NCBI GenBank assembly: GCA_021776825.1
Contig: JAJFFG010000051.1
Coordinates: forward strand, 81,283 to 132,047
From: Planctomycetota bacterium
GTDB lineage: Bacteria; Planctomycetota; JAJSAM01; JAJVHW01
Direction of reading: 5' to 3'
DNA length: 50,765 nucleotides
Shown here: one piece after another, positions 1 to 8,745 of the stretch
How positions within the stretch are numbered: position 1 is the first letter of the stretch
How the letters are laid out: each line of letters opens with the position of its first letter
Made by a program: the position numbers and the translations under genes
The notes under the pieces: model-generated
Seen by the model: the letters and a program-made list of their open reading frames with translations, nothing else
What the model was told of the DNA's origin: nothing
Database searches by the model: none

Positions 1-871
1 GCGCCATGCGCTCGATCGACGCCGCGATCCGGCGTAGTCCGGACACGGTGACCTGACGATCGAACCCGACGTCCTCCACGGTGCTGCCGGCAAGCACGTG
101 CCCATCCGCGCGGGGCACGAGGTACTGATCGCCGGCGAGCACCATGTGCTGCAACTCCCCGGGTCGGGCGCGGAGGAGGAGGATCTGCCCGCGCGCGGGA
201 CGCGTGCGGGCCGCCGGCGGTGCACGATCGCCGAGCAGCCCACCCGACCACGCGCCGGCCGCGAGAACGACGTGCTCCGCGCGCAGGTCCCCCGCCGTCG
301 TCCGTGCCCCGACGACGCGACCGTTCTCACGCAGCAGCCCGAGCACCGTCGTCTGTTCGCGGACGTCGGCACCGGCCTTCGCCGCGGCAGCCGCGAGCGC
401 CGGCGCGACGCGATGATTGCGTACCTGCGCCAGATCCGGGAGGTACAGCGCACCACGCGTCTCGGGATGCAACGACGGCTCCAAATCGCCCGCCTCGGAC
501 GCGCTCAGCCGCTCGACGCGTTCGCCCCGCTCGCGCTTCCAGGCCACGCGACGATCGGCCTCGGCCTCGTCGTCGTCCGTCACGATCAGCGTGAGGAGCC
601 CCGTGCGTCGCAGTTCCACGTCGACGCCGGTCTCCCGGCGCAGTCGTTCGACGAGATCGGGCCAGAGCCCGAGGCTCTCCGCGTCCAACTGCAACATGCT
701 GGCCGGGTAGTTCCAGGGATGCACCGGCGTGAGCAGTCCGCCGGCGGCGTACGACGCCTCCCGGCCGATCCCGCCGCGCTCCACGAGCGTCGCGGTGCAA
801 CCGTCGCGCACGAGTCGTTCGGTGATCGCGGCGCCCACGATGCCGCCGCCGATCACGAGGACATCGCTCAC
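1..871 (-). CDS. thiO: Glycine oxidase ThiO, FAD-dependent (3' end cut by window)
   Basis: Translating the minus strand from the GTG at 871 gives a flavin amine oxidase of the DAO family. The N-terminus has the dinucleotide-binding glycine motif VIGGGIVGAA (residues about 6-15). The middle is typical of glycine oxidases, and the visible end has the VPRADGHVLAGSTVEDVGFD segment characteristic of ThiO. Family role: oxidises glycine to iminoglycine for thiazole synthesis in thiamine biosynthesis. About 290 codons are seen, so the last 60-80 residues lie beyond the window edge. The GTG sits 4 nt after the stop of the upstream VWA gene, suggesting co-transcription. thiG and thiS are 14 kb away in this window rather than adjacent. 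Confidence 0.8.
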   Translation of the reverse strand, partial: MSDVLVIGGGIVGAAITERLVRDGCTATLVERGGIGREASYAAGGLLTPVHPWNYPASMLQLDAESLGLWPDLVERLRRETGVDVELRRTGLLTLIVTDDDEAEADRRVAWKRERGERVERLSASEAGDLEPSLHPETRGALYLPDLAQVRNHRVAPALAAAAAKAGADVREQTTVLGLLRENGRVVGARTTAGDLRAEHVVLAAGAWSGGLLGDRAPPAARTRPARGQILLLRARPGELQHMVLAGDQYLVPRADGHVLAGSTVEDVGFDRQVTVSGLRRIAASIERMA

Positions 872-875
872 GGCA

Positions 876-2366
876 TCACCGGAAGACCGCACGCGCCATC
901 GAGTCGCGCGCCAGACCATTCAGGAAGTTGCGCTCACTCGTCTTCTTCGCGCCGAAGCCGATCGCGTTCAGGGCGACCTTGCGTGAACGGTTGACCGCGC
1001 GAATGCGCGTCCGCACTCGGCCCTTGACCACCATGTCACCGGCACTCGGCGCGCCGTCGGAGAGGAGGTAGATCGCGTCGACGTCGTCCTGGTCGAGCGC
1101 GAGCAGCATCGCGTCGAGCAGGTTGCCGGGCTGACCCGGGCTCACGCGCTTCAGGAACGACGCGATGTCCTTGCGGGACTTCTTCGCGAGAGGCTTCGGC
1201 GCGTTGAACGCCACGCGGGGCTCCGCCTGGAAGGTGATGACGTTGACGTGCACTCCATCCGGCAGGGCGTCGATCGTCTTGGTCAACTCGGCGTGCGCTG
1301 TCTGCCAGCCGGTCTTCCCGGTGGCCGTGCCCTCGAGCTCGTCCTTCATGCTTCCGGATGCGTCGAGCACGAACACGACGACGTCTCCGAGCACCTCGAG
1401 CCCGTGGTACCGCGCTCGCGTGCCGCCCTTCTCCTCCGGCGGCTCCGTCCCGCGGCCCTTGCTCGGCGCCTCCCAGGAGTCCTGGTTCTGCTCCCACCAG
1501 GCGCGCCAGAGATCGATGTCGCGACCGAGCTCCTTGCCGCTCAGGTCGACCAGCGACTGATGCGCCGCCGCTGCGACCCGCACACGCTCGTCACCGACCC
1601 GCTCGACGAGCACAGCCATCGCGGCGACGTCGCGCATCCAGTACGCGGACTCGACGGCCTGCATCCGCGTGCGCCATCCGTCGTCGTTCGCAGCCGTGAC
1701 GAGGTCGGCGGCGGCAGCCTCTGGATCGACGAAGCGCAACTGCATGCGGGCGACGCAGCGAACACCCTCGTCGATGTCTTCGAGCGCGCCGCGCGTGACC
1801 TCGGCGGCGTTCTCCGCACGCATCCGGCCGATGGCCTCGACGGCCGCGGCGCGCACGAACGGGTCGGAGTCGCCGAGCGCCTGCACGCAGAACTCGGCGC
1901 CGAGCTCGGACTCGTCGCGGAAGCCCCACAGCGCGTCGAGTGCGGCCGCCCGCACGAGCGCCGACCGGTCCTTGGTCGCCAGCGTGCCGAGCGTCGGAGT
2001 CGCGACGATCGAGCGCGTACCTCCCAGTGCTTCCGCGACATTCCGGCGGACGAGTTCGTCCTTGTCCTTCGCCGCGCGAGCCAGGATCTTCACCGCGTCG
2101 TCGTCGCGGAGGTTTCCGGCGGCCTCGACGGTGTAGTCACGGACGTACGGGTTGCGATCGTGGATCAGCTGGACCAGGAGTTTCGCCGCCTCGGGGGAGC
2201 CGTCCTTGCCGAGGGCGCGCGCGGCATCGGAACGCTTGAACGAGTCCGGGTCCTTGACCTGCTTCTTCAGGTCGGAGTCGACAGCGAACGCGACACCGGT
2301 GAGGAGCAGGCCGGTGAGGAGCGGGCCGAAGACCAGCGCGCGGGACGACAGTGTGGCGCGTCTCAT
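876..2366 (-). CDS. Secreted HEAT-repeat protein with C-terminal VWA domain
   Basis: This is a 496-residue protein with a signal peptide (basic start, hydrophobic residues about 10-26, then VAFAVDS). Residues about 35-290 are PBS/HEAT-like helical repeats, recognisable by recurring VRxxAAxALG-type segments. Residues about 328-490 form a von Willebrand factor A domain whose metal site DASGS starts at residue 335 (MIDAS DxSxS), with a downstream LLSDGAPSAGD segment. HEAT plus VWA suggests an exported or periplasmic protein-binding scaffold; the partner is unknown. The start ATG overlaps the PNP stop codon (ATGA), and thiO follows after 4 nt, so PNP, this gene and thiO form one transcription unit by spacing. 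Confidence 0.8.
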   Translation of the reverse strand: MRRATLSSRALVFGPLLTGLLLTGVAFAVDSDLKKQVKDPDSFKRSDAARALGKDGSPEAAKLLVQLIHDRNPYVRDYTVEAAGNLRDDDAVKILARAAKDKDELVRRNVAEALGGTRSIVATPTLGTLATKDRSALVRAAALDALWGFRDESELGAEFCVQALGDSDPFVRAAAVEAIGRMRAENAAEVTRGALEDIDEGVRCVARMQLRFVDPEAAAADLVTAANDDGWRTRMQAVESAYWMRDVAAMAVLVERVGDERVRVAAAAHQSLVDLSGKELGRDIDLWRAWWEQNQDSWEAPSKGRGTEPPEEKGGTRARYHGLEVLGDVVVFVLDASGSMKDELEGTATGKTGWQTAHAELTKTIDALPDGVHVNVITFQAEPRVAFNAPKPLAKKSRKDIASFLKRVSPGQPGNLLDAMLLALDQDDVDAIYLLSDGAPSAGDMVVKGRVRTRIRAVNRSRKVALNAIGFGAKKTSERNFLNGLARDSMARAVFR

Positions 2367-3199
2367 GCTCCGAGCCTCGCGACGACGCCCTCGACGATGC
2401 GAAGCAAATCGCCGGAGCGGCGCCCCGCGACCTCGAGCACCTCCTCCGTGGCGGTCTTGCCGTCGGCCACCTCGCCCGCGGGGTTGGCGACCAGCGAGAG
2501 CACCAGCGTGCGCAGACCCATCTGGTTCGCGGCCAGGACCTCCGGCACGGTCGACATGCCACAGACGTCGATCCCGAACAGGCGCATCCGGCGCACCTCG
2601 GCGGGCGTCTCGAAGCTCGGACCGTGCACGCCGCCGTACACGCCCTCGGCAAGCGGGATGCCGAGCGCCTGGGCGACCTCCGCCGCGGCGCTACCGAGTT
2701 CGGGATCGTGCGCTCGCCCGACCGTCACCGGGAAGCGCGGGCCGAAGCGGTCGTCGTGCGCGCCGCCTAGCGGATCGAAGCCCATCAGGTTGATGTGGTC
2801 GACGATGCGCACGAGATCTCCCGCAGCCAGTCCAGGACGCACGCCACCGGTGGCGTTCGTGAGGATCAGCGTGCGCACACCGAGCAGGCCAACGGCTCGC
2901 ACGGGGCGGACGACTTCGGCGGGATCGTGGCCCTCGTAGGTGTGAAGTCGTCCTTCGAGCACCAGGACCGGGACGCCCGCGAGCAGCCCGTGATGCACCG
3001 TGCCGCGGTGCCCGGGCGCCGTCGCGGCGGGGAACCCGTCGATCTCGGACCATGGCAGCGACGTCGGCGCCTCGAGATCCGGGACGGGGATTCCCGAGCC
3101 GGTCTGGATCGCAGCGACCGCGGTGCTGAATCCTGCCTCGCGCAGTCGCGCGGCGGCGGCAGAGGCCAGTTCGTGCTCGCGGCGGTGGTCGGTCGTCAC
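2363..3199 (-). CDS. punA: Purine nucleoside phosphorylase (class I, PNP/MTAP family)
   Basis: A 278-residue protein of the usual family length. Family function: phosphorolysis of purine (deoxy)nucleosides to base plus (deoxy)ribose-1-phosphate in the cytoplasm. Visible motifs are the phosphate loop TGSGIPVPDLE near residue 35, NATGGVRPGL, and the family signature GVHGPSFETPAE followed by GIDVCGMSTVPE. The frame stays open upstream, but that extension overlaps the neighbouring gene, so the GTG at 3199 (VTTDHRREHE) was chosen. The stop overlaps the next ATG. With the BMP-type importer and deoC downstream it suggests nucleoside salvage. The symbol punA follows trimeric purine-specific enzymes; MTAP specificity cannot be excluded. 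Confidence 0.85.
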   Translation of the reverse strand: MTTDHRREHELASAAAARLREAGFSTAVAAIQTGSGIPVPDLEAPTSLPWSEIDGFPAATAPGHRGTVHHGLLAGVPVLVLEGRLHTYEGHDPAEVVRPVRAVGLLGVRTLILTNATGGVRPGLAAGDLVRIVDHINLMGFDPLGGAHDDRFGPRFPVTVGRAHDPELGSAAAEVAQALGIPLAEGVYGGVHGPSFETPAEVRRMRLFGIDVCGMSTVPEVLAANQMGLRTLVLSLVANPAGEVADGKTATEEVLEVAGRRSGDLLRIVEGVVARLGA

Positions 3200-3242
3200 C
3201 CGCGCATTGTCGCGGGCGCACCCGGCGCCGCCAACGTCAGGA

Positions 3243-3986
3243 TCACCCGCCCGACTCGCCGTGCTCGAACGAGTAGCCCTGCTCGGCCCAGAAGCGCAGC
3301 CACGTGATGGTCGAGAGCGCCGCCAGCGCGTCCTTCTGAACCTGCTCGGGGATGCTCCCCGGACCGGCACCCGGCTCGACGCCATCGATCACAGCCTTGA
3401 CGATCGCCTGCGGAGCCGCGCCGGTGAGGCCCGGGTACAGCCCGGCGAGGTAGCCGAACAGGGCATCCTGGATCTCGCCGGCCGCAGCGTCAGCGTCCTT
3501 GGGGGCGAGATCGCGGCAGACCGAGTGCATGAGTTCGAGTGAGACCCCGGCGCCGGTCGGAACGGGGAACGCGCCCTCGGGCCAGTCGGTGCCGAGATCG
3601 TGCAGCACACGATGCTTTGTGAGATGCCAGACCGGACTGCCCTTCATCTCCTCGACCATCGCGTCGGGCGGCAGCGGCCAGACGTCGGGGTCCTCGGCCA
3701 GGTACTTGCGATACCACTTGGTCGCCTTGGCATCGATGCCGATGAGCGGCGGCTTCAGATCGGCGCCTGGCTTCGCGAAGCACGCCGCAATCTGCCGATC
3801 AAGGAGCTCGAGCTTCTTCTTGTGGTTACCCGCCGGCTTGCCAACGAGCATCGCCTTGAGCTTGGTGCCGAGACTGATCGACTTGCGATCGGCCTGCACG
3901 GCCTCGCGCTCGGCGAGGAATCGAACGTGATCCTCGACGTGCTTGGACTTGAGCTTGGGGACGAGCTTCCAGAACTGCTGAGCCAT
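3243..3986 (-). CDS. Conserved-looking hypothetical protein, 247 aa
   Basis: I do not recognise a family. The N-terminal 60 residues are Lys/Arg-rich and helical-looking (KLVPKLKSKHVEDHVRFLAE), the centre carries WYRKYLAEDPDVWPLPPDA, and the C-terminal half is helical and alanine-rich. There is no signal peptide or membrane segment, so it is probably cytosolic. It precedes PNP on the same strand with about 43 bp between its stop and the PNP GTG, so co-transcription is possible. Coding status rests on a clean long frame with natural amino-acid composition and an ATG at 3986. Confidence 0.7.
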   Translation of the reverse strand: MAQQFWKLVPKLKSKHVEDHVRFLAEREAVQADRKSISLGTKLKAMLVGKPAGNHKKKLELLDRQIAACFAKPGADLKPPLIGIDAKATKWYRKYLAEDPDVWPLPPDAMVEEMKGSPVWHLTKHRVLHDLGTDWPEGAFPVPTGAGVSLELMHSVCRDLAPKDADAAAGEIQDALFGYLAGLYPGLTGAAPQAIVKAVIDGVEPGAGPGSIPEQVQKDALAALSTITWLRFWAEQGYSFEHGESGG

Positions 3987-4109
3987 CGAGACACCCGCAA
4001 CGGTTCGACCAAGGCTTGATGCGCGGACTCCCGGCGGAGCATCCGTCGCGAGGGTGTTGATTAGTGGCGGGTGTCCCGGGCCCTCGACGAATTCCCGAGC
4101 CCGAACTGC

Positions 4110-5078
4110 CTAGTTGGTCGGCTCCGCGACCGCGGGCGTGGTGGTCTCGGGCTCCGGAGCCGGCGGCGGCGGGGCCGGATCACGGGACGGCGGCGGGACC
4201 TGGGTCAGCGGGGCCCGCGGCGGCTCCGCCGGCTCCTCGACGGCGACCCACTGCGTCACGCTCTTCCGCAGGAGCGCACGCTCGAGTTCAGGGACGCACG
4301 GCACGCGGACCGCGTCCCGCGAGCGGGCCGGGTAGAGCCGCTCGGCCTCCGCGCCATCGAGGAACGCGACGATGCGTTCGTGCGCGTCGTCCACGAGCGC
4401 CGCGCGGGAGCAAGCGACGGCATCGTCGAGCGGGGCAACGACGAGGTAGCGATCACCCGTGCGATAGAGCCGCGCCGTGCGCGGAGTGCCGTCGGCGAGC
4501 GCGTACGCCTCGACCTCGACCGTGGTCTCCCAGTCGGGACGGATCGGCGCGGCGCGCAGCTCGAAGCTGCCGTCCTCGACTGGCGAGAGGAGGAGCGGGT
4601 CGAGCGCCTTGTCGCGGACGGTGCGGTAGTCGCGACGCGCTTCGGAGCTCTCACGCAGCTTGGCCGCGAGAGGCGCGGACGGCGCTCCCTCGCCGATGTG
4701 GGCGATCTTCGCGCCGACGATGGCGAGCAGCGGCCCGTGCGCGACCGGCGCGTAGCCCTCGGTCGAGCGGAGTCCCGCGTTGGCACGGAAGCGCGTGGTG
4801 ATCCGAACGCGGACGACGTCCTTCCACCGGCGGAGTTCGGTCGTCTCCTGCTCACGCAAGGCGAGGTCGCGGCCCTCGACGGTCGCTCCGCGCGTGCAGG
4901 TCGCGCATCCGATGCGCAGGCAATCGCACGCGTGCGACGGCGGCGGCGGGTCCGTCGGCACCCGTGAGTCCGGCGGGACCTCGGTGCCGGGTCCACGGTA
5001 GGTGCCCCCGTGCCCGAACGCGGGTGCGGCGGCCAGCAGCGCGATTCCCGCTGCGAGGACGAACCTCGATGCGGTCAT
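4110..5078 (-). CDS. Secreted protein of unknown function, Pro-rich tail
   Basis: A 322-residue protein with a signal peptide (about 22 residues, ending PAFGHGG). The mature N-terminus GHGGTYRGPGTEVPP resembles the start of exported proteins that carry VIT/VWA-type domains in planctomycetes and myxobacteria, but no VWA motif follows. A cysteine cluster CDCLRIGCATC lies near residues 50-60. The middle looks like beta-rich VIT-like sequence (TTVEVEAYALADG), and the last 50 residues are Pro/Ala/Glu-rich. A good Shine-Dalgarno (GGAGAGGTGA) precedes the ATG. It could be a VIT-like domain protein that has lost VWA, or an unrelated export; the function is unknown. Confidence 0.7.
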   Translation of the reverse strand: MTASRFVLAAGIALLAAAPAFGHGGTYRGPGTEVPPDSRVPTDPPPPSHACDCLRIGCATCTRGATVEGRDLALREQETTELRRWKDVVRVRITTRFRANAGLRSTEGYAPVAHGPLLAIVGAKIAHIGEGAPSAPLAAKLRESSEARRDYRTVRDKALDPLLLSPVEDGSFELRAAPIRPDWETTVEVEAYALADGTPRTARLYRTGDRYLVVAPLDDAVACSRAALVDDAHERIVAFLDGAEAERLYPARSRDAVRVPCVPELERALLRKSVTQWVAVEEPAEPPRAPLTQVPPPSRDPAPPPPAPEPETTTPAVAEPTN

Positions 5079-5169
5079 GTCTCACCTCTCCCCTTCGCGC
5101 AACGTGCTGTGAGCACAACGCGTTCCGATCCGGAGGGGAGTGCGAAGCGACGGATGCCGTGGTGGCGCG

Positions 5170-5195
5170 GTAACGCGTCCGCGAGACGCCGTTAC
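5170..5195. terminator. Hairpin downstream of the ABC importer operon
   Basis: GTAACGCGTC and GACGCCGTTAC are inverted repeats with one bulged G and a 5-nt loop, lying about 40 bp past the last stop of the minus-strand importer operon. No T-tract follows on either strand, so it is terminator-like only by position and stem strength. Confidence 0.35.
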
Positions 5196-5198
5196 TCA

Positions 5199-5238
5199 AT
5201 CAAGCCATCAAGCCATCAAGCCATCAAGCCATCAGGCC
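5199..5238. repeat. Five tandem 8-bp units (ATCAAGCC) over a stop codon
   Basis: Four exact copies of ATCAAGCC and one variant (ATCAGGCC) run without interruption. On the minus strand each unit reads GGCTTGAT. The array contains the TGA stop of the last importer permease (5232-5234) and immediately follows it, giving repeated TGA triplets at 8-bp spacing. This is a short satellite prone to slippage. Confidence 0.9.
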
Positions 5239-6113
5239 AGCGGCTTGCCGAGCGCGGCCGGGGGGCGAGCGCGGCCGACGATGCCGGAGAGGACCACCAG
5301 CGTGATGACGTACGGGAGCATGCGCGGGATCTCGTCGGGGATGCGCGCTGCCGTCTGGAGCTGGTTCGCGAGTGCCTTCAGGAACGCGAATCCGATGGCC
5401 GCCGCGGCGGCCCAGCGCGGGCGCCACTTGCCGATGACGACGCACGCGAGCGCCAGGTACCCGCGTCCGCCCGCCATATGCTTGCTGAAGCTGCCGACGT
5501 CGAACGCCAGGAACACGCCGCCGAGTCCCGTGATCAGACCGGCCGTCACGACCGACAGCAGCCGCACGCGCGCGGCCGACACGCCGAGGCTCTCGGCACA
5601 CCGCGGGTTCTCACCGACGGCGCGCAAGCGGAGCCCCGCCTTCGTCCGAGCCAGCGCGACCACGACGAGCGGGATCGCCACGAGCGAGAGCCACGTCAGT
5701 GGCGACAGTCCGAGGACTTTCGACGCGCCCAGCGCCTCGACCAGGCCGTCCGAGAACAGCGGGCTCGAGCCCTTCGTCCCGTAGAGGCTGACCAGCGCCG
5801 CGATCGTCGCGGCATCGACGAGCAGGTTGAGCGCCACACCCGTGACGACGTGGTCGGCGCGCGTGCGCGTGGCCAAGATGCCGTGCGCCAACGCGACGGC
5901 GCCGGCCGCCAGGAGACCGACTCCGACGCCGACGAGCAGGCTGCCCGCAGCCAGCGTTCCCGCCGCCGCGCCGAACGCGCCCGCGAGCAGGTAGCTCTCG
6001 AGCCCGAGGTTGATGACGCCCGAGCGCTCCGACACGACGCCGCCGAGCGTCGCGAAGAGCAGCGGGGTGGCGATGCCGAGCGTGCCGACGAGGGTGTCCG
6101 CGACGACGTTCAT
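5232..6113 (-). CDS. Nucleoside-type ABC transporter permease 2
   Basis: A 293-residue integral membrane protein with about 8-9 hydrophobic helices and the BPD_transp_2 family pattern (SERSGVINLGLESYLLAGAF near residue 30; LRAVGENPRCAESLGVSAARVR near 190). Family members (YufQ/NupQ, TM_0103-like) form the second channel subunit of BMP-type importers that take up purine nucleosides or related compounds. Its ATG overlaps the previous permease stop (ATGA). It is last in the operon bmpA - ATPase - permease 1 - permease 2, and its stop lies inside an 8-bp tandem repeat. Substrate is inferred from context, not from residues. Confidence 0.88.
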   Translation of the reverse strand: MNVVADTLVGTLGIATPLLFATLGGVVSERSGVINLGLESYLLAGAFGAAAGTLAAGSLLVGVGVGLLAAGAVALAHGILATRTRADHVVTGVALNLLVDAATIAALVSLYGTKGSSPLFSDGLVEALGASKVLGLSPLTWLSLVAIPLVVVALARTKAGLRLRAVGENPRCAESLGVSAARVRLLSVVTAGLITGLGGVFLAFDVGSFSKHMAGGRGYLALACVVIGKWRPRWAAAAAIGFAFLKALANQLQTAARIPDEIPRMLPYVITLVVLSGIVGRARPPAALGKPLA

Positions 6114-7141
6114 GCGTCACCGCCGAGCCGCTTGGCTGCGAGCGCCGCCGCCGTCAAGATCACGACGCCTTGCACGATGCTGGCCGCCTCGCGCGGCGCC
6201 ACGCCGAGGGCGTCCATCGCGAACGCGCCGCTGCGCAGCGCGCCGAGCAAGAGCGCTGCGAGCACGACGCCGATGCCACTGCCGCGACCGAGGAGCGCCA
6301 CCGCGATGGCCGTGAAGCCGAACCCGGGGGAGAAGCCGTCGACGTAGCGCCCGTGCTGATCGAGCACCTGCTGCGCGCCAACCAGCCCAGCCAACGCGCC
6401 GGCAGCGGTCATCGACCAGAAGATGCCGCGGCCGACTGCCAAGCCCATGACCTGCGAGGCGCGCGGCGCGAACCCAATCGCGCGGGCCGTGAGTCCCGTC
6501 CGTGTCCGTGACAACCAGACGTCGAAGCCGATGCCGAGCAGCACCGCGACGACGAGTGCGGGGTAGACGTGCGGCAGCGTTGCCGACGCCAACTCCGTCT
6601 GCAGGATCGGGCCCTCTTCGCGAGCCCACGTCTGCGAGATCACGAGTCCCGCGAGCGGGATCGCCACGAGGTTCATGAGGATCGTCGAGAGCACCTCGTG
6701 CACGCCGAGTCGCGCGCGCAGCAGGCCTGGGATCGCCCCCCACGCGCCGCCGACGATCATCGCGACGAGAACGGCCGCGGGGATGGCGATCGCACCCGGC
6801 ACGATCGCAGCGACGAGCCCCGCCGCGAGCCCGGCGAGAACGAGCTGTCCCTCGGCACCGATGTTGAACAGTCCGAGCCGGAGCGGCAGCGCCACGGCGA
6901 GCCCGGCGAACACGAGCGGGACCGTCTCGATCAGCGTCGCGTGAACGGAGGCACCGTTGCCGAATGCTCCGTGCACGATCGCGGCGAGCGTGCGGAACGG
7001 ATCGTGTCCGAGGAGCGTGACGGCCACGCTCGAGACGAGCATCGCGAGGCCGAGCACCTCGAGCGCGCCGACCAGGCGCTCGAACCCGCCAGCGCGATGG
7101 GAGACGGCGCGATGGGAGACAGCCGGTGCGGCCTCAGCCAC
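6110..7141 (-). CDS. Nucleoside-type ABC transporter permease 1
   Basis: A 343-residue membrane protein of the BPD_transp_2 family (YufP/NupP-like): GLFNIGAEGQLVLAGLAAGL near residue 90, GAIPGLLRARLGVHEVLSTI, and LTARAIGFAPRASQVMG. The frame continues upstream to 7231, inside the ATPase gene. I chose the GTG at 7141 (VAEAAPAVSHRA), which overlaps the ATPase end by 8 bp and leaves a short cytosolic N-terminus containing a duplicated VSHRA, coded by a near-repeat at about 7097-7122. It partners with the next permease to form the channel. Confidence 0.88.
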   Translation of the reverse strand: MAEAAPAVSHRAVSHRAGGFERLVGALEVLGLAMLVSSVAVTLLGHDPFRTLAAIVHGAFGNGASVHATLIETVPLVFAGLAVALPLRLGLFNIGAEGQLVLAGLAAGLVAAIVPGAIAIPAAVLVAMIVGGAWGAIPGLLRARLGVHEVLSTILMNLVAIPLAGLVISQTWAREEGPILQTELASATLPHVYPALVVAVLLGIGFDVWLSRTRTGLTARAIGFAPRASQVMGLAVGRGIFWSMTAAGALAGLVGAQQVLDQHGRYVDGFSPGFGFTAIAVALLGRGSGIGVVLAALLLGALRSGAFAMDALGVAPREAASIVQGVVILTAAALAAKRLGGDA

Positions 7142-8714
7142 GTGAGTCCCCCACCGCGGCACTCCCACCACCGGACATGAGGAGCCCGATCGCATCCTCG
7201 CTCGTCTCGTCCGGCCGGACCTCGCCGGCAATGCCGCCCGCGAACATCACGAGGATGCGATCGCAGTGCTCTAGCAGTTCGACGAGGTCCGTCGAGACGA
7301 GCAGCACGCCGCCGCCGCCGTCGCAGATGGCGCGCAGCCGACGATGCACGGCGTCGGTCGCGCGGAAGTCGAGACCGCGCACCGGCTCGGCCGCGAGCAA
7401 GACCCGCGGCGCACCGCGGAGTTCTCGCGCCACCAGCACCTTCTGCTGATTGCCGCCGGAGAGCGCACCGCAGAGCGCGTCGGGATCCGGTGGACGAACG
7501 TCGTGGTCAGCAACCACCTCGCGCCCCTCGCTCTCGACGCGTTCGCGAACGATCCAACCGCGCTCGAAGAACCCACGCTCCGGGTCCGCGCAGAGCACCA
7601 GGTTCTCGGCGACGGTGAGGTCCGCGACGAGACCGTCGTGGAGCCGATCCTCCGGGACGTAGCCGAGGCCCGCGGCGCGCCGCGCGCGGATGCCGTCGCC
7701 GTCGAGCACGCGCTCGCCGATCCGAACGCGGCCGGAGACGATCGGCCGCACGCCCGAGACGGCTTCGAGCAGCTCGATCTGACCGCTGCCGGAGACGCCG
7801 GCGATGCCCACGACCTCGCCGGCACGGACGCTGAGCGAGACGTCGTCGACCGCGGGGCGTTCGCCGCGCCCCGCCACGCTCAACCGCTCGACCTGCAACA
7901 CCTCGACGGCATCCGCGGCCGTCTGCGACGGCTGGCGCTCATCGAGATCGAGATCCTCGCCGATCATCAGCCGCGCCAGCTCGCGCTCGTCCGAGGCGGC
8001 GATCTCGCGCTCCCCGGTCACGACGCCGTGGCGCAGCACCGTCGCGCGCTGACTCACGGCGAAGACCTCGCGCAGCCGGTGCGTGACCAGCACGACGCCG
8101 CAGCCCTCGGCCGCCAGTCGCTCGACGAGAGCGAACAGTTCGCGCACGCCCGACGGCGGCAGCAAGCCGGTCGGCTCGTCGAGCAGCAGGAACCGCGCGC
8201 CGCGCACGAGGACCTTCAAGAGCTCCACGCGTTGCTGCGCCGAGACACCGAGATCGCCAACGCGCGCCCTCGGATCGACGTCGAGCCCGAACCGCTCGGC
8301 GCACGCCCGCACCTCGGCCTCGGCGGCGCGGAGATCGAGCAGCGGTCCCGAGCCGGGCTCCCGGCCGAGCACGACGTTCTCGGCGACGGTCAGCTCCGGG
8401 ATCAGGAGGAAGTGCTGGTGCACCATGCCGACGCCAATCGCCGCGGCGTCGCGCGGACCGCGGAGAACGGTGGGCTTGCCGTCGACGAGCACCTCGCCGC
8501 CATCGGGCCGGTAGAAGCCGGACACGACGCGCAGGAGCGTCGTCTTCCCGGCGCCGTTCTCGCCGATCAACGCCACGACCTCGCCGGGTGCGACGCTGAA
8601 GTCCACGGCATCGAGGACGGTCGTCTCACCGAACCGCTTCGTCAGCCCGCGGACGCCCAGCCCGTCGCTCCCCCGTCCGACCCCGTCGCTCAACTGTCCG
8701 ACTCCGGCACTCAC
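7134..8714 (-). CDS. ABC transporter ATPase with two nucleotide-binding domains
   Basis: A 526-residue protein with two ABC domains. The first has an intact Walker A GENGAGKTT (residues 51-59), a weak signature (VSAQQRVEL) and Walker B LLLDEPTG. The second has a degenerate Walker A (GVSGSGQIE, lacking GKS/T), a canonical LSGGNQQK signature and AAEPVRGLD at Walker B. This asymmetric arrangement is usual for the sugar/nucleoside (RbsA/YufO/NupO) group, so ATP hydrolysis is probably at one composite site. The GTG start overlaps the bmpA stop (GTGA). The first 20 residues (SDGVGRG-type heptads) are encoded by a 21-bp minisatellite shared with the end of bmpA. Confidence 0.9.
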   Translation of the reverse strand: MSAGVGQLSDGVGRGSDGLGVRGLTKRFGETTVLDAVDFSVAPGEVVALIGENGAGKTTLLRVVSGFYRPDGGEVLVDGKPTVLRGPRDAAAIGVGMVHQHFLLIPELTVAENVVLGREPGSGPLLDLRAAEAEVRACAERFGLDVDPRARVGDLGVSAQQRVELLKVLVRGARFLLLDEPTGLLPPSGVRELFALVERLAAEGCGVVLVTHRLREVFAVSQRATVLRHGVVTGEREIAASDERELARLMIGEDLDLDERQPSQTAADAVEVLQVERLSVAGRGERPAVDDVSLSVRAGEVVGIAGVSGSGQIELLEAVSGVRPIVSGRVRIGERVLDGDGIRARRAAGLGYVPEDRLHDGLVADLTVAENLVLCADPERGFFERGWIVRERVESEGREVVADHDVRPPDPDALCGALSGGNQQKVLVARELRGAPRVLLAAEPVRGLDFRATDAVHRRLRAICDGGGGVLLVSTDLVELLEHCDRILVMFAGGIAGEVRPDETSEDAIGLLMSGGGSAAVGDSRG

Positions 8715-8745
8715 TCGTCCGACCCCGGCGTTCGCTCGTCCGACC
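8665..8745. repeat. 21-bp minisatellite across the bmpA/ATPase junction
   Basis: Four units of about 21 bp are anchored on GTCCGAC at 8675, 8696, 8717 and 8738. Because 21 is a multiple of three it is translated in two different frames: as PGSDERT-type heptads at the C-terminus of the binding protein and as SDGVGRG-type heptads at the N-terminus of the ATPase. The overlapping stop/start codons lie inside it. Confidence 0.8.
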
